A stretch of DNA of 64,000 bases, from contig NZ_JANLCN010000008.1 of the NCBI RefSeq assembly GCF_024979255.1, forward strand, positions 1 to 64,000, given 5' to 3'. Below the pieces are notes generated by a model that ran no database searches, was not told the origin of the DNA, and worked only from the letters and a program-made list of their open reading frames with translations. The translations under genes and the position numbers were made by a program. This DNA is from Herbiconiux moechotypicola. Lineage in GTDB: Bacteria; Actinomycetota; Actinomycetes; Actinomycetales; Microbacteriaceae. Positions within the stretch are counted from its first letter, which is position 1. Every line of letters begins with the position of its first letter. Of this stretch, positions 61,082-64,000 are shown piece by piece.

Positions 61082-61612
61082 ATGGCGGACGACGAGAAGG
61101 CCTTGGCGACCGGGGCGACGAGGCGGACGGTACTAGGAGCCGTGTGGGCGGTGCCCGTGGTGCTCGCCGCGGCAAGCGCGCCGGCCGCCGCGGCCAGTGG
61201 AGGCGAGACGAACCCGCTGGGTGTGGCGGCGAACCCATCGTCGGCGTTCATCCGCCGAGGGTCGTCGTCACTCAGCGCGCCCGTCCAGGTGACGGTGAGC
61301 AACAACACCGGCCGCGCCACCCAGGGACCGGTGACGGTCAGTGTTCCTTACCAGTCCGACACCGACGACGTCTCCGTCGGCTCGTTCGACGTCGGCGCCG
61401 CGTGGGCACTCTCGGCCGGGGACGGTCTCGCCACGCTGGTCAGCACCGATCCCCTCGCCGACGGCGACAGCATCGCGTTCTCGTGCAGGTTCGGATCCGC
61501 GAGCGGACTCGGCTTCGCCACCGTGGTGGGCGTGGTGCAGTTCTCGATCGCGGCTCCCGGCGCTCGCACGGCCACGCTCGCCGTGCAGGTGATCTCGGTG
61601 CCGCAGAGCTGA
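61082..61612 (+). CDS. hypothetical secreted protein (Tat-like signal)
   Basis: A 176-residue exported protein. The leader TRRTVLGAVWAVPVVLAAAS ending in APAAAASGG has two arginines and resembles a Tat signal. The mature part (SSLSAPVQVTVSNNTGRATQ, GARTATLAVQVISV) looks like a beta-sandwich of a surface or adhesion type. No family recognised. A palindrome lies directly upstream. Confidence 0.72.
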   Translation: MADDEKALATGATRRTVLGAVWAVPVVLAAASAPAAAASGGETNPLGVAANPSSAFIRRGSSSLSAPVQVTVSNNTGRATQGPVTVSVPYQSDTDDVSVGSFDVGAAWALSAGDGLATLVSTDPLADGDSIAFSCRFGSASGLGFATVVGVVQFSIAAPGARTATLAVQVISVPQS

Positions 61613-61693
61613 GCACGCGCCACCATCGCCTCATACAGCGGCATGCATGCCGCATGATGGTGTCACGTGCGACCACCGGGGGAAGGCGGCGAT

Positions 61694-62326
61694 GTGACCG
61701 ACAAGCGCAGCTTTCTGCTGGCGGTCTGCGCTGCCGTCGTGTCGTGTTCGGGGTGGTTCCTGGCCGCGCGGATGGTGCGATCGCGGGCGGAGGGCTGGGC
61801 TGCGGCGGAGACAGCGGTGCTCGTCGCCGGGATCGTGGTCGCTGTTCCCGTCCTGATGGTGTTGGTGTCTGCCGTGATGTCCGTCGCCGGTGGCTGGACC
61901 GCGCGGGCGCGCCGACTCGCGAGTGCCCACGACTGGCAGATCCTCGTGGCAGTGCACCGCACCGGCCGACTCGCCGACGAGCTACGGCGCACCGTGCACC
62001 CGCCGGTGCGGCACGACCTCCCGTGGGCGCTCACGCTCGCGGCCGACGACCGCCACCTCGTGTTCTTCTCCGGTCGCGCGGAGCCCGTCGCTCAACTGGT
62101 GTTCCCCTGGAGCGATGTCGTGGACGTCCGCACGGTCACGACGTGGAACGGAGCTCTGCGCACCCACTCGCTCCGGTTCGTCGTGCGGTGGGGTGCGACG
62201 ACGATGCAGGTGGAGTCGGCCGTGCTCGGCGGGTGGCCGCTGTCGGTCTGGCCGCTCGGAGCCGAGCGGGTCGAGGTTCTGAGGGGCGAGATCGTCGCGC
62301 TGCGGTCGAACCACGTGCGGGTGTGA
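61694..62326 (+). CDS. hypothetical membrane protein
   Basis: A 210-residue protein. Two N-terminal hydrophobic helices (FLLAVCAAVVSCSGWFLAAR; AVLVAGIVVAVPVLMVLVSA) are followed by a soluble domain with PH-like pattern (LTLAADDRHLVFFSGRAEPV, WSDVVDVRTV). The GTG at 61694 follows GGGGGAAGGC; an earlier ATG at 61667 is possible. No family recognised. Confidence 0.7.
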   Translation: MTDKRSFLLAVCAAVVSCSGWFLAARMVRSRAEGWAAAETAVLVAGIVVAVPVLMVLVSAVMSVAGGWTARARRLASAHDWQILVAVHRTGRLADELRRTVHPPVRHDLPWALTLAADDRHLVFFSGRAEPVAQLVFPWSDVVDVRTVTTWNGALRTHSLRFVVRWGATTMQVESAVLGGWPLSVWPLGAERVEVLRGEIVALRSNHVRV

Positions 62327-62331
62327 TGACT

Positions 62332-62390
62332 GCCTCGCGGCGGTGTGGAGCGCCAGCGCCCGTCGGGGTGGACGCTACTGCCGCGAGGCG
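62332..62390. terminator. inverted repeat between convergent genes
   Basis: GCCTCGCGGC near 62332 pairs with GCCGCGAGGC near 62381, the right arm lying inside the end of the S15-like gene. Possible shared terminator with a long loop. Confidence 0.4.
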
Positions 62391-64000
62391 GCGCGTCGGC
62401 GTAGCAGCACGAGACCGGCGCCGGCGAGGAGCGCGAGCGCGGCCGCACCGGCGCCCAGCGCCAGCGGGCCGGCGGCGGCGCCGGTGGCGGCCAGCGCGGC
62501 CGGCTGAGTTCCGGCGTCGGACGCCGGGCTGGTCGACGGGGTGGGCGTGGGGCTCGGTGTCGGCACCTCGGCGGCCACCACGATCACCTGCACGGACGAC
62601 GTGCCCCCGTCTTCGGCCGTCGCGGTGAGGGTCGCGGCGCCGGGAGCCGTCTCCGACGGAACGGTGACGGATGCGCGGAACGTCCCGTCCGCATCCGTCG
62701 TCACGGTCTCGGGTGCCCCGCCCGCGAACGACGCCGACAGCGCCACAGGCGCGCCCGGGTCGTAGCCCGCCCCCGTCACCTCGACGGCGGTCCCCGCCGT
62801 GACCGACGACGCATCCGACGCCGACGCGAGCGACCCCGTCGCCGCCGACAGCACGAAGGTGGCCGGGGCGGCCGGCATCGGGTCGTCCCAGGTGTTGTGC
62901 TGGATGTACTCGTCGAGGTACGGCGCACGGCCACCGTCGGCGGGCACGTCGGCGGTGGTGGGTTCCACGGCCAGCGACACCGTGCCGCTCGTGACCGTCA
63001 CCCGCTCGCCGCTCGGCTGAGGCACCCAGAAGCCCCAGTCGATGGAGTCGAAGGTCACGCCGAGCGCGTGGCCGGGCGCGAGGGTCCAGTCCATGCCGAG
63101 CAGGCCGAAGCTCGTCACGCCGTCGGCGGAGAGCTTCGAGACGCTGCTGTTGATCGTGACGGCCGTGCGGTCGGGCGCCACGTCCCACAGCTGCACCGCC
63201 ACGTTGCCGGTGCCCTCGGTGTGCAGCTCGACGGTCGGGGTGCCCGTGAGGCGCACCTCGGTGCGCACGGGGGCCGAGATGGTGAGGTTGCCGAGCGCCT
63301 GGTCGTTGGTGAGCGGGCCCTCGTCCTCGGCGGCGCCGGGGTCGGTGGAGTCGGGATCGGTCGCGTCGTCGGCGAGCACGAGCAGAGGGTTCGGGCTCGG
63401 CTCGGGCGTGCCGGGGTCGGGGTCGGTGACCGTTCCGCGGCCGGTGTCGAGGTAGGAGCCTGGCCGCAGCGCGACCGAGACGTCCTTGGTGGCGGTGCCC
63501 CACGCATCCTGAGCCCGCCAGTGGCCGAAGTTGTCCTGGATGTAGGCGTACGAGTCGAGCTCGGTCGTCTTCGACACCAGGTGGTCGTCGTAGAAGTCGA
63601 TCACCTCGTCGAACCAGGTGCTGCGGCCCATCTGCAGCACGCCGTCGCCGTCGCGCTCGTTGCCGCGCACGTGGTCCCACGGGCCGAGCCACGAGCGCAC
63701 CTCGCCGGTGTGGTTGTCGAGGTACTCCTGCATGCTCTCGGGCTTGGTGTTCTGCTCGGTGAGGCCCTGGGTGAAGACGAGCGGGATGCTCGAGCCGCCC
63801 ACGTTGGCCGGCAGGTCGCGCACGCTCCAGAAGGCGCTCGTGCGGTCGGTCTCCTTGGTCTCGCTCATGAGGGTGGTGGCGCACTCGGGGTGCGTCTTCT
63901 CGTAGGCGGCGTTGGTGAGGTAGGTGTCGGTGTCGGGTGCGATGTCGTAGCCGTCCTTCTGGTACGACCGGTCGACACCGGGCAGGTTCGCGATGTCGAG
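62375..64000 (-). CDS. X-Pro dipeptidyl-peptidase/CocE-like hydrolase, wall-anchored, 5' end outside window
   Basis: At least 541 residues are present and the reading frame runs off the window edge, so the N-terminus with the catalytic Ser is missing. The visible part includes the His region WLGPWDHVRGNE, the C-terminal jelly-roll of S15-type peptidases (VRLTGTPTVELHTEGTGNVA, LDEYIQHNTW) and an extra beta-sandwich domain. The tail has a Pro/Thr/Ser linker, the sorting signal LAATG, a hydrophobic helix and RRR, the same anchor form as the subtilase at 42828-45221. It probably acts at the cell wall on peptides or esters. Confidence 0.83.
   Translation of the reverse strand, partial: LDIANLPGVDRSYQKDGYDIAPDTDTYLTNAAYEKTHPECATTLMSETKETDRTSAFWSVRDLPANVGGSSIPLVFTQGLTEQNTKPESMQEYLDNHTGEVRSWLGPWDHVRGNERDGDGVLQMGRSTWFDEVIDFYDDHLVSKTTELDSYAYIQDNFGHWRAQDAWGTATKDVSVALRPGSYLDTGRGTVTDPDPGTPEPSPNPLLVLADDATDPDSTDPGAAEDEGPLTNDQALGNLTISAPVRTEVRLTGTPTVELHTEGTGNVAVQLWDVAPDRTAVTINSSVSKLSADGVTSFGLLGMDWTLAPGHALGVTFDSIDWGFWVPQPSGERVTVTSGTVSLAVEPTTADVPADGGRAPYLDEYIQHNTWDDPMPAAPATFVLSAATGSLASASDASSVTAGTAVEVTGAGYDPGAPVALSASFAGGAPETVTTDADGTFRASVTVPSETAPGAATLTATAEDGGTSSVQVIVVAAEVPTPSPTPTPSTSPASDAGTQPAALAATGAAAGPLALGAGAAALALLAGAGLVLLRRRAASRQ

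Overview
The window is high-GC actinobacterial chromosome, most likely from the family Microbacteriaceae. This is inferred from GC-rich coding on both strands, several small proteins I associate with that family (12641-12973, 12973-13212, 45682-45933), a DUF222/HNH gene, LAxTG wall anchors, and the heptamer GGATGCG/CGCATCC recurring throughout. There is no prophage, insertion sequence or CRISPR array. About 55 genes are packed tightly on both strands, and no gene-free stretch exceeds about 280 bases.

Layout. 1-100: 3' end of a 5S rRNA and its terminator. 132-3505: MarR regulator, divergent efflux pump and a second drug-type efflux pump. 3547-7596: citrate/C4-dicarboxylate-type two-component system divergent from dctA. 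7560-10501: exonuclease, small protein, SDR oxidoreductase with an unusual N-terminal domain, and divergent TetR. 10504-13212: yybP-ykoY (Mn2+) riboswitch, a TerC-family gene and small proteins. 13223-15783: siderophore-interacting protein behind an iron box, and a secreted GH5 cellulase with a CBM2-like domain. 15879-20949: two MFS transporters, an aldo/keto reductase and a LysR regulator.

20989-31409 is the clearest functional unit. A LacI-family regulator sits opposite an ABC sugar importer (two permeases and a binding lipoprotein, no local ATPase). These are followed by a GH51 arabinofuranosidase, a GH2 beta-galactosidase and a mannonate-dehydratase-type enolase. I found four copies of one 18-bp operator (TAGTTCAACGTTGAACTA type): two before the importer and two between the divergent glycosidase genes. 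The set looks like one regulon for arabinose/galactose-containing plant oligosaccharides.

31429-41114: deaminase, dGTPase-like HD hydrolase, alpha/beta hydrolase, a GmrSD-like DUF262/DUF1524 protein overlapping a dienelactone hydrolase, a 2OG-oxygenase-like protein with an iron-box-like site, a Phd/VapC-type toxin-antitoxin pair whose gene junction is a 14-bp tandem repeat, and an AraC/VOC pair. 41178-45933: 5'-3' exonuclease, YkoE-like membrane protein, a wall-anchored subtilase lacking the usual catalytic His, and an OhrR-like MarR regulator with a perfect operator palindrome. 45955-53882: methyltransferase, two CNNM/CorC-type membrane proteins behind a structured leader, a DHA2 efflux pump and a two-gene ABC exporter. 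53919-64000: DUF222/HNH protein, DUF1206 protein, gltX with a coupled flavoprotein, DedA, glycolipid-binding-like protein, VOC protein, tRNA-Gln, secreted and membrane proteins, and a truncated wall-anchored X-Pro-peptidase-like gene.

Other patterns to check: several long near-perfect palindromes lie in intergenic spaces (17156-17232, 25204-25260, 34555-34657, 60789-60838, 61039-61070), and many candidate operators sit directly in front of the genes they probably control.
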